6,007 nt of DNA from Balneolales bacterium (GTDB lineage Bacteria > Bacteroidota > Rhodothermia > Balneolales > Natronogracilivirgulaceae). Under the pieces are notes generated by a model. The model ran no database searches. It was not told the DNA's origin and saw only the letters and a program-made list of their open reading frames with translations. The stretch is from NCBI GenBank assembly GCA_007127695.1, contig SKYW01000199.1:1-6007 (forward strand). Reading direction: 5' to 3'. Made by a program: the position numbers and the translations under genes. This document shows positions 5,239 to 6,007 of this stretch, in pieces (the first letter of the stretch is position 1; each line of letters begins with the position of its first letter).

Positions 5239-6007
5239 TTAGTAGGCAACGGCCTTGAACGAGCCAAGCAGGTCGGTGAGTATGCCCGGGTTGATACCGA
5301 AATAGATCGTCAGGGCAGCGAGGAGGATCAGTACGGCCGAATAGAGGGTGCCTGGACGTGTGAGTGTGATGCCGTTCTCGTTTTCTTTCATATACAGGTG
5401 GACCATCACCCGCAGGTAGTAGTAAACGCTGGCGGCGCTGGCCAGAACGCCGACCACGACCAGGCTGATCAGTCCTTCATCCACTGCCGCGGCGAAAACA
5501 CGGTATTTGCCGATAAATCCGGCAAAGGGTGGAATACCCACCATCGAAAAGAGGAAAATGGACATGAGCACGCCGAGGATCGGCTGCTGAAAGCCGAGGC
5601 CGGAGTAGTTGTGGATATCGGTGAAATCGTATCCCTTGTGCCATTCATAATAGGCAACGATACCGAAAGCGCCGATATTCATAAGAGTATAAGCAAACAG
5701 ATAGAACAGCACGGCGCTGTAAGCGGCGGCTGTGCCGGCAGCCAGGCCGATCATGATGTAGCCGGCATGGGCGATGCTGGAATAGGCCAGCATTCGCTTC
5801 ACGTTATCCTGAACCAGGGCAAGGATATTTCCGATCACCATGGTCAGCAGGGCAAACAGCCAGATTACATCACTCCATTCGGCCCGGGCATCGGGCAGGG
5901 CGCGGCTGAGCACCAGGATGAAAGCGACAAATGCTGCTGATTTGGAAGCCGTAGCCATGAAAGCGGTAATGGTCGTGGGTGCTCCCTGGTACACGTCCGG
6001 GGTCCAC
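5239..6007 (-). CDS. nuoN: NADH-quinone oxidoreductase subunit N, C-terminal half (cut by window edge)
   Basis: NuoN is one of the three antiporter-like membrane subunits of respiratory complex I and carries one proton channel. The visible 255 residues begin inside the hallmark WTPDVYQGAP, so the N-terminal half and start codon lie beyond the window. Channel lysines expected for the family are visible in ATASKSAAF (Lys22 of the fragment), NVKRMLAYSSIAHAGY (Lys70) and GIPPFAGFIGKY (Lys167). About seven hydrophobic segments alternate with short loops, and the protein ends ..GSFKAVAY before TAA. A GTG inside the hallmark motif (5994) is not a real start. The subunit N call rather than L or M rests on the short C-terminus with no lateral-helix extension and on the motif wording. 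Its usual place is last in the nuo operon, consistent with ribosomal genes following. Confidence 0.93.
   Translation of the reverse strand, partial: WTPDVYQGAPTTITAFMATASKSAAFVAFILVLSRALPDARAEWSDVIWLFALLTMVIGNILALVQDNVKRMLAYSSIAHAGYIMIGLAAGTAAAYSAVLFYLFAYTLMNIGAFGIVAYYEWHKGYDFTDIHNYSGLGFQQPILGVLMSIFLFSMVGIPPFAGFIGKYRVFAAAVDEGLISLVVVGVLASAASVYYYLRVMVHLYMKENENGITLTRPGTLYSAVLILLAALTIYFGINPGILTDLLGSFKAVAY

Noticed and set aside
5182..5940. Plus-strand frame of 252 codons antisense to nuoN
   Set aside because: nuoN is certain on the other strand; this frame is His/Gln/Asp-rich in the way expected from reading membrane-protein codons backwards.

Overview
This window reads as a piece of chromosome from a member of the Bacteroidota/Rhodothermota/Balneolota assemblage (FCB group). 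Three things point there: the S6, S18 and L9 sequences, a TAnnTTTG-type promoter element before rpsF, and a very large outer-membrane protein of a type I know only from FCB bacteria. The exact phylum cannot be fixed by eye. Moderately GC-rich coding DNA and an acidic, Arg-rich secreted protein would fit a Balneolota/Rhodothermota organism, but that is inference. All supported genes lie on the minus strand, so biological order runs from right to left.

Right edge (5239-6007): the 3' half of nuoN, encoding the C-terminal half of a proton-pumping membrane subunit of respiratory complex I. Next (about 3899-5190) is a self-contained ribosomal protein operon, rpsF-rpsR-rplI (S6, S18, L9). It has a promoter candidate, a structured leader that fits the S6:S18 autoregulatory motif, Shine-Dalgarno sites, and a hairpin/U-tract terminator just after rplI. 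There is no ssb between rpsF and rpsR, unlike the layout in many other phyla.

Centre and left (350-3874): one long gene for a secreted outer-membrane beta-barrel protein of about 1174 residues. It has a signal peptide, family motifs shared with many uncharacterised FCB surface proteins (distantly recalling SprA), an internal EF-hand-like Asp-rich loop and a C-terminal Phe. The longest possible reading frame would start inside the rplI stop codon and run through the operon terminator. I therefore prefer a TTG start at 3874, directly in front of the signal peptide.

Left end (1-349): an AT-rich intergenic region. It holds a perfect TTGACA-N17-TATAAT promoter on the minus strand, a pair of near-identical 12-bp direct repeats upstream of it, a long imperfect palindrome, and a Shine-Dalgarno/ATG that probably opens another minus-strand gene continuing past the window edge. 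This is the least ordinary part of the window. I saw no mobile element, CRISPR array, tRNA or rRNA, and nothing that amounts to a new defence or metabolic system.
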